Source of the DNA: Salinactinospora qingdaonensis
GTDB lineage: Bacteria > Actinomycetota > Actinomycetes > Streptosporangiales > Streptosporangiaceae
Assembly (NCBI RefSeq): GCF_039539445.1
Contig: NZ_BAABDD010000033.1
Coordinates: forward strand, 1 to 48,355
DNA length: 48,355 bases
Reading direction: 5' to 3'
Below are positions 34,070-43,714 of the stretch, piece by piece (positions within the stretch are counted from its first letter, which is position 1; the number at the start of each line of letters is the position of its first letter). Made by a program: the position numbers and the translations under genes. The notes under the pieces are model-generated. The model saw only the letters and a list, made by a program, of their open reading frames with translations. It was not told the DNA's origin and ran no database searches.

Positions 34070-34348
34070 CTAACGGCGGCTACGGCGGTCTTCCTTGACG
34101 TGGCTGCGGAAAGTGCGCGTGGGCGCGAACTCGCCGAGCTTGTGGCCGACCATCGTTTCGGAGATGAACACCGGGACGTGCTTGCGCCCGTCGTGGACGG
34201 CGATCGTGTGACCGATCATCTCCGGCACGATCATGGAGCGGCGCGACCACGTCTTGATGACGTTCTTGGTGCCCTTCTCGTTTTGCGCGTCCACCTTCTT
34301 CAACAGGTGGTCATCGACGAATGGGCCCTTTTTCAGACTACGTGGCAT
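34070..34348 (-). CDS. rpsS: 30S ribosomal protein S19
   Basis: An S13 partner in the 30S head. The 92-residue protein begins MPRSLKKGPFVDDHLLKKVD and contains IVPEMIGHTIAVHDGRKHVP and GHKLGEFAPTRTFRSH. ATG start, 12 nt after rplB. Confidence 0.98.
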   Translation of the reverse strand: MPRSLKKGPFVDDHLLKKVDAQNEKGTKNVIKTWSRRSMIVPEMIGHTIAVHDGRKHVPVFISETMVGHKLGEFAPTRTFRSHVKEDRRSRR

Positions 34349-34360
34349 CGGACGTGCTCC

Positions 34361-35194
34361 TTACCGCTTCTTCTTGCTACGCCGACGCACGATGAGCCGG
34401 TCGCTGCTCTTGTTCGGCTTGCGGGTCCGCCCCTCGGGCTTACCCCAGGGGCTCACCGGGTGGCGGCCACCGGAGCTCTTACCTTCACCACCGCCGAGCG
34501 GGTGGTCCACCGGGTTCATGACCACACCGCGGACGGTCGGGCGCCTGCCCTTCCACCGCATCCGGCCGGCCTTGCCCCAGTTGATGTTGGACTGCTCGGC
34601 GTTGCCCACCTGACCGACGGTGGCGCGGCAGACGACCTCGACCTGGCGCATCTCACCGGAGGGCATGCGCAGCGTGGCGTAGGCTCCCTCCTTGGCCAGA
34701 AGCTGGATCTGTGAGCCGGCCGAACGCCCCAGCTTGCCGCCGCCGCCCGGCTTGAGCTCGACCGCGTGCACGAACGTACCCGTGGGGATGTTGCGCAGCG
34801 GGAGGCAGTTGCCGGGCTTGATGTCGGCCTGCGGGCCGTTCTCCACGTAGTCGCCCTGCTTCAGACCGGCGGGCGCGAGGATGTAGCGCTTTTCGCCGTC
34901 GATGTAGTGCAGCAGCGCGATACGTGCGGTGCGGTTGGGGTCGTACTCGATGTGGGCGACCTTGGCGGTGACCCCGTCCTTGTCGTGGCGCCGGAAATCG
35001 ATCACACGGTAGGCACGCTTGTGACCGCCGCCCTGGTGGCGGGCGGTGATGCGGCCGTGCGTGTTGCGCCCGCCCTTGGAGTGCAGCGGACGCACAAGGG
35101 ACTTCTCCGGCTTCGAGCGCGTGATCTCGACAAAAGTGCTCGCGCTGGAGCCGCGACGACCCGGTGTCGTCGGCTTGCGTTTACGAATGCCCAT
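34361..35194 (-). CDS. rplB: 50S ribosomal protein L2
   Basis: L2 is needed for subunit association and peptidyl transfer. The 277-residue protein has KGGRNTHGRITARHQGGGHK, GRSAGSQIQLLAKEGAYATL and the C-terminal segment RGVVMNPVDHPLGGGEGKSS with the conserved His of the peptidyl transferase region. It ends in a Lys/Arg tail. It follows rplW by 53 nt. Confidence 0.98.
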   Translation of the reverse strand: MGIRKRKPTTPGRRGSSASTFVEITRSKPEKSLVRPLHSKGGRNTHGRITARHQGGGHKRAYRVIDFRRHDKDGVTAKVAHIEYDPNRTARIALLHYIDGEKRYILAPAGLKQGDYVENGPQADIKPGNCLPLRNIPTGTFVHAVELKPGGGGKLGRSAGSQIQLLAKEGAYATLRMPSGEMRQVEVVCRATVGQVGNAEQSNINWGKAGRMRWKGRRPTVRGVVMNPVDHPLGGGEGKSSGGRHPVSPWGKPEGRTRKPNKSSDRLIVRRRSKKKR

Positions 35195-35247
35195 CTTTTT
35201 CGCGCATTCCTTACGTGCTCATGAGGTGAAACGGTCGATTGGGCGAC

Positions 35248-35538
35248 TCAGGCACCGAAGATGTCGATCCGGTCGCCGTCGCGCAGGCTCACGATCGCTC
35301 GCTTGGTGTCGGGACGCTTCCCGTAACCAAACCGGGTACGCTTGCGCTTACCCTGCCGGTTGATCGTGTTGACACCCGTGACCTTCACTTCAAAGATCTC
35401 CTCGATCGCCTGCTTGATCTGCGTCTTGTTGGCAGTGGGGCGAACGAGGAAGGTGTACTTGTTCTGGTCCATCAGGCCGTAGCTCTTCTCAGAGATCACC
35501 GGCTCGATGATGATGTCGCGAGGGTCAGGAATCCTCAC
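35248..35538 (-). CDS. rplW: 50S ribosomal protein L23
   Basis: L23 is the docking site at the tunnel exit for trigger factor and SRP. The 96-residue protein has PVISEKSYGLMDQNKYTFLV and a basic loop RQGKRKRTRFGYGKRPDTKR. Its ATG overlaps the rplD stop by four bases (ATGA). Confidence 0.97.
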   Translation of the reverse strand: MRIPDPRDIIIEPVISEKSYGLMDQNKYTFLVRPTANKTQIKQAIEEIFEVKVTGVNTINRQGKRKRTRFGYGKRPDTKRAIVSLRDGDRIDIFGA

Positions 35539-36197
35539 TGCTCGTCCTCCTTGCCCTTCGACGCGCCCGCGGCGTGGGCCAGGAACTCCTCGTAGCCGCT
35601 CTCAGTGAAGATGACGTCGTCGGAACGGAGGACGTCGTAGGTGTTCACCTGAGTCGCGTTGAGAATGTGGACCTCGGGCACGTTGCGCAGCGCGAGACGA
35701 TTGTGCTGGTCGGCGTGGGCCAGAACCACCAGAACCCGGCGGGCCGTGGTGATCTGGTGCAGCGCCTTCAGCGCGGTCTGGGTGCGCTTGGTCGTCACGT
35801 CCTCAGGGAGGAACTCGCTGATCACGTGCACGCGACCGTGGTTGGCCCGGTCGGAGAGGGCCCCACGCAAGGCGGCGGCCTTCATCTTCTTCGGGGTGCG
35901 CTGGGTGTAGTCGCGCGGCTGAGGGCCGTGGACCGTGCCGCCGCCGGTGAACTGGGGGGCGCGGATCGAGCCCTGTCGAGCGCGACCAGTGCCCTTCTGG
36001 CGGTAGGGCTTCTTGCCACCGCCGCGCACCTGGCCCCGCGTCTTCGTGGCGTGGGTCCCCTGCCGGCCCGCGGCCTGCTGGGCGATGACGACCTGGTGCA
36101 TCAGGGGGATGTTCACCTGCTGCGCGAAGATCTCGCCCGGGAGCTCAACGCTCCGGCCGGCCGTGCCGTCGGGGTTTTTGACCTCGATCGTCGACAT
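35535..36197 (-). CDS. rplD: 50S ribosomal protein L4
   Basis: L4 lines the exit tunnel and in E. coli also represses the S10 operon. The 220-residue protein has the tunnel loop region TKTRGQVRGGGKKPYRQKGT, then GRARQGSIRAPQFTGGG, and ends in a charged tail. It starts 3 nt after rplC and overlaps rplW. Confidence 0.98.
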   Translation of the reverse strand: MSTIEVKNPDGTAGRSVELPGEIFAQQVNIPLMHQVVIAQQAAGRQGTHATKTRGQVRGGGKKPYRQKGTGRARQGSIRAPQFTGGGTVHGPQPRDYTQRTPKKMKAAALRGALSDRANHGRVHVISEFLPEDVTTKRTQTALKALHQITTARRVLVVLAHADQHNRLALRNVPEVHILNATQVNTYDVLRSDDVIFTESGYEEFLAHAAGASKGKEDEQ

Positions 36198-36200
36198 GGG

Positions 36201-36851
36201 TTAGTTGTCCCCTTTCACGGCGGTGCGGACGAGCACCAGCCCGCCGTTGGGGCCGGGAACCGCACCCTTGACCAGGATGAGGCCCTTCTCGGCGTCCACC
36301 GAGTGCACGAGGAGGTTCTGGACGGTGGTGCGCTTGTTACCCATGCGCCCCGCCATCCGCACGCCCTTGAACACGCGGCCGGGCGTGGCGCAGCCGCCGA
36401 TGGCGCCGGGCGAACGGTGCTTGCGGTGCGTACCGTGCGAGGCGCCCAGACCGTGGAAGCCGTGGCGCTTCATGGTGCCCGCGAAGCCCTTGCCCTTGCT
36501 CTTGCCCGTGACATCGACGAGCTGGCCGGCCTCGAAGGTGTCGGCGGTAAGTTCTTGGCCCAGCGTGTACTCGCTGGCGTCCTCGGTGCGGACCTCGACG
36601 TAGTGCCGCTGGAGGGGAAGCTCGTGCCGGCGGAGGTAGTCCCCCAGCGGCTTGTTCACCTTGCGCGGGTTGATGTTTCCGTACCCGATCTGGACGGCGG
36701 AGTAGCCGTCGGTCTCCGGAGTCCGGACGCGCGAAACGACGCACGGGCCGGCCTTCAGGACCGTCACGGGCACGATCCTGCCCTCGTCGTTGAAGACCTG
36801 GGTCATGCCGAGCTTCTCGCCCAGAACTCCCTTGATCTGTTTGGTGGCCAT
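36201..36851 (-). CDS. rplC: 50S ribosomal protein L3
   Basis: L3 is an early-assembly protein reaching towards the peptidyl transferase centre. The 216-residue protein has GVLGEKLGMTQVFNDEGRIV, KGKGFAGTMKRHGFHGLGAS and the conserved SPGAIGGCATPGRVFKG. ATG start, 12 nt after rpsJ. Confidence 0.98.
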   Translation of the reverse strand: MATKQIKGVLGEKLGMTQVFNDEGRIVPVTVLKAGPCVVSRVRTPETDGYSAVQIGYGNINPRKVNKPLGDYLRRHELPLQRHYVEVRTEDASEYTLGQELTADTFEAGQLVDVTGKSKGKGFAGTMKRHGFHGLGASHGTHRKHRSPGAIGGCATPGRVFKGVRMAGRMGNKRTTVQNLLVHSVDAEKGLILVKGAVPGPNGGLVLVRTAVKGDN

Positions 36852-36863
36852 GTCAGTGCGTCC

Positions 36864-37172
36864 TTAAAGCTTGATCTCGATGTCGACGCCGGCCGGAAGA
36901 TCGAGTCGCATGAGCGAGTCGACGGTTTTCGGCGTCGGGTCGATGATGTCGATCAGCCGCTTGTGCGTACGCATCTCGAAATGCTCGCGCGAGTCCTTGT
37001 ACTTGTGCGGCGATCGGATAACGCAGTACGTGTTCTTCTCCGTCGGCAACGGCACCGGGCCGGCGACCTGCGCGCCAGTCCGCGTCACGGTCTCGACGAT
37101 CTTGCGCGCCGAGCTGTCGATGACCTCGTGGTCATAGGCCTTGAGCCGAATGCGGATCTTCTGTCCCGCCAT
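36864..37172 (-). CDS. rpsJ: 30S ribosomal protein S10
   Basis: S10 is both a ribosomal protein and the NusE antitermination factor. The 102-residue protein begins MAGQKIRIRLKAYDHEVIDS and contains GPVPLPTEKNTYCVIRSPHK and HKRLIDIIDPTPKTVDSLMR. First gene of the S10 cluster. The 218-bp gap to tuf holds the tuf terminator-like hairpin; I did not find a convincing promoter in it. Confidence 0.98.
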   Translation of the reverse strand: MAGQKIRIRLKAYDHEVIDSSARKIVETVTRTGAQVAGPVPLPTEKNTYCVIRSPHKYKDSREHFEMRTHKRLIDIIDPTPKTVDSLMRLDLPAGVDIEIKL

Positions 37173-37348
37173 GGTGGCCTTTTCGTCCTTCGCTTAAGTG
37201 TCCGTAGAGGCGCGGTGCCGGAGACCGGCCCTGTGCCCAAAGGGGGTCGCCCTTTATCGCTTGAGGCTCTATTCATCTAAGAAACCGCTGCGGGTGTCCC
37301 CTGAGGTGGCATCGCCGCTACAGAGCCAGATGACGTCGTTCATGGAGT

Positions 37349-37377
37349 GGGCGGCCGAGCTATGGGCTCGACCGCCC
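37349..37377 (-). terminator. Terminator-like hairpin after tuf
   Basis: GGGCGGCCGAGC (37349-37360) and GCTCGACCGCCC (37366-37377) pair over 12 positions with one mismatch or wobble and a 5-nt loop. On the minus strand it begins 13 nt after the tuf stop. There is no T-run. It probably marks the end of the str operon before rpsJ. Confidence 0.65.
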
Positions 37378-37390
37378 GGAGTAGCGCGTG

Positions 37391-38584
<1,194 letters not shown>

Positions 38585-38651
38585 TGGATTTCTCCTACTG
38601 GTCTAACGCCGTGTGGCGTACGGGTTGCTAGCTTTCTGGTGAGTATCGCGG

Positions 38652-40766
38652 TTACTCGCCGCGCGCCTTCGCCACGATCTCTTGGGCGACGTTGGACGGC
38701 ACCTCCGCGTAGGAGTCGAACTGCATGCTGAACTGAGCCCGACCCTGCGTACGGCTGCGCAGGTCTCCCACGTAGCCGAACATCTCGGAGAGCGGGACGA
38801 GCGCCTTGATGACGCGCGTACCGGCCCGCTCATCCATCGACTGGACGTGTCCGCGCCGGCTGTTGAGGTCACCGATCACATCCCCCATGTAGTCCTCAGG
38901 GGTGGTGACCGTGACGTCCATTACCGGCTCCAGGAGGGCCGGGCTGGCCCTGCGGGCAGCGTCCTTGAAGGCCATCGAACCGGCCACCTTGAAAGCCAGC
39001 TCGGAGGAGTCGACGTCATGGTAAGCGCCGTCCTGTAGCGTCACCTTGATGCCGACGAGCGGATAGCCGGCGAGAATGCCGAATTCCGCGGCCTCTTGGC
39101 AACCGGCGTCGACCGACGGGATGTACTCCCGCGGGATACGGCCACCGGTGATGTTGTTGACGAACTCGTAGCCCGCGCTGTCGTCCGCGCCATCGCCCCC
39201 GAGCGGTTCGAGATCGATGACGACACGGCCAAACTGACCGGAGCCACCCGTCTGCTTCTTGTGGGTGTACTCGACCTTCTCGACCTTCTTGCGGATCGTC
39301 TCGCGGTAGGCGACCTGGGGTCGACCGATGTTGGCCTCGACCTTGAACTCGTCACGCATCCGGTTGACGAGGACCTCCAGGTGCAGCTCCCCCATACCGG
39401 CGATGACGGTCTGACCGGTTTCCTCGTCGGAGGAGACCTTAAACGAGGGGTCCTCGTCGGCGAGCCGCTGAATAGCGATGGAGAGCTTCTCCTGGTCGCT
39501 CTTGGTTTTGGGCTCGATGGCCACCTCGATCACCGTGGCGGGGAAGCTCATGGACTCCAAAACGATGGGCGAGGAGGAGTCACACAGCGTCTCCCCAGTG
39601 GTGGTGTCCTTCAGCCCCATGACGGCGACGATGTCGCCGGCCCCTACTCGCTGGATCTCCTCACGCTTGTTGGCGTGCATCCGGTAGATCTTGCCGATGC
39701 GCTCCTTGCGCCCCTTGACGCTGTTGAGCACCTGTGTACCGGTCTCCAGCACACCGGAGTAGACGCGCAGGTAGGTGAGCTTGCCCAGGTGGGGGTCGCT
39801 CATGATCTTGAAGACCAGCGCGGAGAGCGGTTCCTCCTCGCTGGGCCGGCGCGAGAGGGCGGTCTCCTCGGACTCGTCCTTGGGGTCGTGACCCTGGATC
39901 GACTCGACGTCGAGAGGCGAGGGCAGGTAGGAGACGATCGCGTCAAGCAGCGGCTGCACGCCCTTGTTCTTGAACGCGGTTCCGCACAGCACGGGCACGG
40001 CGGTGCCGGCGATGGTGGCGCGGCGGATAGCCGGAACGATCTGCTCGACGGTGGGCTCCTGGCCCTCCAGGTAGAGCTCCATGATCTCGTCGTCGGCCTC
40101 GGCCAGCGTCTCGATCAACTGATCGTGACCCTCGCGGGCGGCGTCGAGATGGGTGTCGGGGATCTCGATGGTGTCGTACATCTCGCCCTTGGCGGCCTCG
40201 TAGTTCCAGACGTAGGCCTTCATGTAGACGAGGTCGATAACACCCTTGAAGTCGGACTCGGCGCCGATGGGCAACTGGACCGGCATGGGGGTGGTGTCGA
40301 GGCGGTCGCGCATCATGTCGACGCAGCGCTGGAACTCCGCGCCGACCTTGTCCATCTTGTTGACGAAGCAGATCCGCGGCACGTTGTAGCGGTCGGCCTG
40401 GCGCCACACCTGCTCGGACTGGGGCTCCACGCCCTCCTTGCCGTCGAACACGGCGACCGCGCCGTCAAGGACGCGCAGCGAACGCTCGACCTCGACCGTG
40501 AAGTCCACGTGGCCGGGCGTGTCGATGATGTTGATGGTGTGGTCGGTCCAGTGCGTGGTGGTAGCAGCAGAGGTGATGGTGATGCCCCGCTGCTGCTCCT
40601 CCTGCATCCAGTCCATGGTGGCCGCGCCGTCATGGACCTCACCGAGCTTGTAGTTCACACCGGTGTAGAACAGGATGCGCTCAGTCGTCGTGGTCTTGCC
40701 CGCATCGATGTGCGCCATGATCCCGATATTGCGGACTTTGGCAAGGTCAAGAGCAGTGGTGGCCAT
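38652..40766 (-). CDS. fusA: Elongation factor G
   Basis: EF-G drives translocation and, with RRF, ribosome recycling. The 704-residue protein has AHIDAGKT (18-25), DTPGH (82-86), NKMDK (136-140) and the five-domain layout, including the domain IV region VAYRETIRKKVEKVEYTHKK. Length and motifs are normal. ATG start with GAGA-rich leader; 47 nt separate it from rpsG. Confidence 0.99.
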   Translation of the reverse strand: MATTALDLAKVRNIGIMAHIDAGKTTTTERILFYTGVNYKLGEVHDGAATMDWMQEEQQRGITITSAATTTHWTDHTINIIDTPGHVDFTVEVERSLRVLDGAVAVFDGKEGVEPQSEQVWRQADRYNVPRICFVNKMDKVGAEFQRCVDMMRDRLDTTPMPVQLPIGAESDFKGVIDLVYMKAYVWNYEAAKGEMYDTIEIPDTHLDAAREGHDQLIETLAEADDEIMELYLEGQEPTVEQIVPAIRRATIAGTAVPVLCGTAFKNKGVQPLLDAIVSYLPSPLDVESIQGHDPKDESEETALSRRPSEEEPLSALVFKIMSDPHLGKLTYLRVYSGVLETGTQVLNSVKGRKERIGKIYRMHANKREEIQRVGAGDIVAVMGLKDTTTGETLCDSSSPIVLESMSFPATVIEVAIEPKTKSDQEKLSIAIQRLADEDPSFKVSSDEETGQTVIAGMGELHLEVLVNRMRDEFKVEANIGRPQVAYRETIRKKVEKVEYTHKKQTGGSGQFGRVVIDLEPLGGDGADDSAGYEFVNNITGGRIPREYIPSVDAGCQEAAEFGILAGYPLVGIKVTLQDGAYHDVDSSELAFKVAGSMAFKDAARRASPALLEPVMDVTVTTPEDYMGDVIGDLNSRRGHVQSMDERAGTRVIKALVPLSEMFGYVGDLRSRTQGRAQFSMQFDSYAEVPSNVAQEIVAKARGE

Positions 40767-40813
40767 GGTGGCTCGTCTTCTCTCGGTCTCTCGTGTCGAA
40801 AAAGCCGCAGGGA

Positions 40814-41284
40814 TTACCAGCGGTAGTGAGCGAAGGCCCGGTTGGACTCCGCCATCTTGTGGGTGTCCTCGCGACGCTTGACGCTGGCACCCAAGCCGTT
40901 GCTGGCGTCGACCAGCTCGTTGAGCAGACGCTCGGTCATGGTCTTCTCGCGACGCTGACGGGAGTACTGCACCAGCCAGCGAAGAGCCAATGTGGTGCTG
41001 CGCGACGAACGGACCTCGACCGGTACCTGGTAGGTGGCGCCACCAACCCGGCGGCTGCGCACCTCAAGGGAGGGCTTCACGTTGTCGAGCGCACGCTTGA
41101 GAACAACGAGGGGCTCCTGGCCGGTCTTCTCCTGGGCGCCTTCAAGAGCGTTGTAGACAATGCTCTGGGCGAGGGAACGCTTGCCGTCGAGCAGCACCTT
41201 GTTGATCAGCGAGGTGACCAGCGGCGAACCGTAGACAGGGTCGTTGATGAGTTGACGCTTCGGCGCGGGACCCTTGCGGGGCAT
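40814..41284 (-). CDS. rpsG: 30S ribosomal protein S7
   Basis: S7 nucleates assembly of the 30S head and contacts tRNA at the E site. The 156-residue protein begins MPRKGPAPKRQLINDPVYGS and ends RAFAHYRW. The open frame extends upstream to 41560, but the family start at 41284 is 2 nt after rpsL with a good binding site inside the rpsL end. Confidence 0.98.
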   Translation of the reverse strand: MPRKGPAPKRQLINDPVYGSPLVTSLINKVLLDGKRSLAQSIVYNALEGAQEKTGQEPLVVLKRALDNVKPSLEVRSRRVGGATYQVPVEVRSSRSTTLALRWLVQYSRQRREKTMTERLLNELVDASNGLGASVKRREDTHKMAESNRAFAHYRW

Positions 41285-41286
41285 GG

Positions 41287-41658
41287 TTACTTCTCCTTCT
41301 TCGTGCCGTAGCGGCTGCGGGCCTGTTTGCGATTGCGCACGCCCTGGGTGTCCAAAGCGCCGCGGATCACCTTGTAACGGACGCCCGGCAAGTCCTTCAC
41401 ACGGCCGCCACGCACGAGCACGATGGAGTGCTCCTGCAAGTTGTGGCCAACACCGGGGATATAGGCAGTGACCTCGATGCCGCTGCTGAGCCTCACACGG
41501 GCGACCTTGCGCAGCGCGGAGTTCGGCTTCTTGGGCGTGGTCGTGTAGACACGTGTGCACACGCCACGACGCTGCGGACTCCCCTTCAGCGCCGGGGTCT
41601 TGTTTTTTGTGACCTTGTCCTGGCGGCCCTTGCGGACCAGTTGCTGAATGGTGGGCAC
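41287..41658 (-). CDS. rpsL: 30S ribosomal protein S12
   Basis: S12 sits at the decoding centre. The 123-residue protein has TTTPKKPNSALRKVARVRLS and GRVKDLPGVRYKVIRGALDT. The lysines changed in classic streptomycin-resistant mutants (TPKKPNS and RVKDLPG) are unaltered, so the sequence predicts the sensitive type. GTG start with CGGAG 6 nt upstream. First gene of the str operon. Confidence 0.98.
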   Translation of the reverse strand: MPTIQQLVRKGRQDKVTKNKTPALKGSPQRRGVCTRVYTTTPKKPNSALRKVARVRLSSGIEVTAYIPGVGHNLQEHSIVLVRGGRVKDLPGVRYKVIRGALDTQGVRNRKQARSRYGTKKEK

Positions 41659-41907
41659 CGCGTCTCCGTACTTCCTCGTGACCTACGCCGGTTCTCTTCG
41701 CCGTTATCGGTATCGACCTGGTGTGTTACCTTCCTACTCGCGCCCCCGGGGTCGGGCGTGTCGCAGCCTGCCTCAAGCAGGGCGAGAACACATTCATCCG
41801 ACCCAACTAGCTGGTCGCCGTGAGAGAAGGTGTCACGTGCGGCTCACGCTCATCGCGGCGTCGAAGCGCACACGTTCTGACCCGCTGACGCGCGGGCACG
41901 AAGTTTA

Positions 41908-41936
41908 AGGCTACCGAAGGTCACCAACCCGGTCAA
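41908..41936 (-). promoter_or_regulatory. Promoter for the str operon
   Basis: On the minus strand TTGACC (41936-41931), a 17-bp spacer and TAGCCT (41913-41908) give a strong housekeeping promoter. Start of transcription would be near 41900, giving a leader of about 240 nt before rpsL. The rest of the 41659-42108 gap has no gene; no terminator after the upstream ROK gene was seen. Confidence 0.7.
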
Positions 41937-42108
41937 AATCCCGGTGACGTTCGGAAGCCGAAACTCCGCAGCCTCGTGCTGCCGTAGGTCTACTAACAGT
42001 GTAGGCCCTGCGAAGAAGTGCTCGCGCGCATTTGTCGGCACCAGCGGCAGCACGGCGACGGCGTGCAGGGTTCGTGCCGTGCCTAGGTGTGTCCCCGGCC
42101 ACAGCCGC

Positions 42109-43386
42109 TCAACCTGAGACGCGGCTACTGCTCTCCTCGGCCGCAGCCGCGAGATTGTCCGGCAGCCGCAGCCCTTGGTGCAGCGGCACCAGCTCGCTTT
42201 GCAGCACCATGGTCGCCGCACCGATGGCGGGAGCGGTGGCCGCCAGGCTGGAAAGACGGACGGTGACCGGGTGGGCGGCGCGGGCGAAGAAGGTACGGTC
42301 GAGTTCTTCCTGGATCGCGGGCAGGTAGATGGAGTCGGCCATCGCCAGGCTGGGACCGGTGAGCACGAGCAGTTCCAGATCCATGAGGTTGGCCAGCGTG
42401 CGCGCGGCCACCGCCAGGTAGCGTGCCGAGCGCTCCAGGAGGGCGTGGGCGGCCGGTTCGCCACGACGTGCGGCGCGGGCGATCGCCGCGAACTCCGCCG
42501 CGAGCGAGGGTGGACGGTGGGCGTCGCTCAGCCCGGCGGCGCGGACAAGCTGGGCGTCCTCGCGCGCGGCAGCCACCACGGCGGCCGGCCCGGCGAGGCT
42601 CTCAGTACATCCCCGCGCCCCACACCAGCAGTGGGGGCCGGCCGTGTCGAGACAGACGTGTCCGATCTCGCCGGCGTTTCCGCTGGAGCCAGCGTAGGTG
42701 ATCCCGTTGATCAGCAGGCCGGTGCCGATACCGGTGTACATGTAGACGGCGGCGAAGCTGGAGGTGCCGGTGACCGCCCCGGACCAGTACTCGCCGAGAG
42801 CGGCGGCGGTGGCGTCGTTGTCGAGCACGACGGGCAGCCCCGTGGCCTGCTGTAGCGCGTGATCGAGGGGAAAGTCCTCCCAGTGGCGCATGGAGGGCGG
42901 GGTGAGCCGCATGCCGCCCACCGCACTGAGCGGGCCGGGAGCCACTAGCCCCAGCCCCAGCAGGCGGTCGGTGTCGATGCCGGCTCCCTCGATGAGGGAG
43001 CGCACCTCTTCGGCGATACGGGTCACGACGGCGGGGGGTTCGTCTTCGCCCACGCCGGCGCGGGTCATGCGGGCCACGACCGAGCCGGCGAGGTCGGTGA
43101 GGACGTAGGCGATGCCGGCGTGGTCGAGGTGGACGCCGACCGCGTAGCAGGCGGACTGGTTGAGCTGGAGCAGCACGCGGGGTTTTCCGCCGGTGGACTC
43201 GGCGCGCCCGGTCTCCCTGACGAGTCCGTCCTCGATGAGGCGGCGGACGACAGTGGAGATGGTTGCGCCGGTGAAGCCGGTGGCCTCGATGAGTCCGGCC
43301 CTGCTGATGGTGCCCGCGGCGCGGATCACGTCGAGCACGGCCGATCTGCTGCTCGCATGCGGGATGGCTCGTACCGGCCCACTCAC
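42109..43386 (-). CDS. ROK-family transcriptional repressor
   Basis: A 425-residue protein with an N-terminal winged helix-turn-helix (about 28-55, SRAGLIEATGFTGATISTVV) and a ROK sugar-sensing domain. The ROK domain has DNDATAAALGE (189-199), GEIGH (239-243) and the zinc motif CWCGARGC (253-260). ROK repressors are released from DNA by sugars; the divergent beta-mannosidase suggests a mannose-type or manno-oligosaccharide signal, which is an inference. The GTG start at 43386 has GGAGG 7 nt upstream; a longer frame to 43587 is not supported. Confidence 0.88.
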   Translation of the reverse strand: MSGPVRAIPHASSRSAVLDVIRAAGTISRAGLIEATGFTGATISTVVRRLIEDGLVRETGRAESTGGKPRVLLQLNQSACYAVGVHLDHAGIAYVLTDLAGSVVARMTRAGVGEDEPPAVVTRIAEEVRSLIEGAGIDTDRLLGLGLVAPGPLSAVGGMRLTPPSMRHWEDFPLDHALQQATGLPVVLDNDATAAALGEYWSGAVTGTSSFAAVYMYTGIGTGLLINGITYAGSSGNAGEIGHVCLDTAGPHCWCGARGCTESLAGPAAVVAAAREDAQLVRAAGLSDAHRPPSLAAEFAAIARAARRGEPAAHALLERSARYLAVAARTLANLMDLELLVLTGPSLAMADSIYLPAIQEELDRTFFARAAHPVTVRLSSLAATAPAIGAATMVLQSELVPLHQGLRLPDNLAAAAEESSSRVSG

Positions 43387-43590
43387 TGTGGAACCTCCGC
43401 CCAGGATCGTTGGCTCTGGCGCCCGTGATGGTAATGCACGCTTGCCCGCCGGCAGCCGGTCCGGGTGGCCGTGACCAGTCGGGCCGATCTGGACGCCGAA
43501 CAGCGCCCGGCGGGGATTCTCGTGGCGATCACGGCCCTTCCACGGCCTTTCCCCGTCGTTCCCACCTTCGTCGTTGGACGCGAACACTGG

Positions 43591-43619
43591 TTGACTTACT
43601 TTATTCGGCTACGTAAGAA
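43591..43619 (+). promoter_or_regulatory. Candidate promoter for manB
   Basis: TTGACT (43591-43596), a 17-bp spacer and TAAGAA (43614-43619) form a plausible promoter in an AT-rich island within the ROK-manB gap. CTTAC and GTAAG arms flank the spacer, so an operator could overlap it. No CelR-type TGGGAGCGCTCCCA site was seen. Confidence 0.45.
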
Positions 43620-43639
43620 TCTAAAACGCTGTTTGACGT

Positions 43640-43654
43640 GGAAAAAGATTTTCC
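43640..43654. promoter_or_regulatory. Small inverted repeat in manB leader
   Basis: GGAAAA-AGA-TTTTCC, a perfect 6-bp inverted repeat with a 3-nt spacer, about 60 bp upstream of the manB start. It is a candidate operator for the divergent ROK repressor, based on position and symmetry only. Confidence 0.35.
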
Positions 43655-43714
43655 TGCCCGGCTTCTTCTGGGCGCCTCCACCGGCGCGCGGCCCGATCCT
43701 TGGAGTGATTGCGG

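Noticed and set aside
32966..34714. Long plus-strand open frame opposite rpsC, rplV, rpsS and rplB
   Set aside because: It is the antisense of highly conserved ribosomal genes; such frames are common opposite GC-rich coding DNA. The same applies to 35574-37280, 37388-38731 and 39096-40826.
43387..43714. CelR-type cellulase operator (TGGGAGCGCTCCCA) before manB
   Set aside because: No match found in this gap or in the xylanase upstream region.
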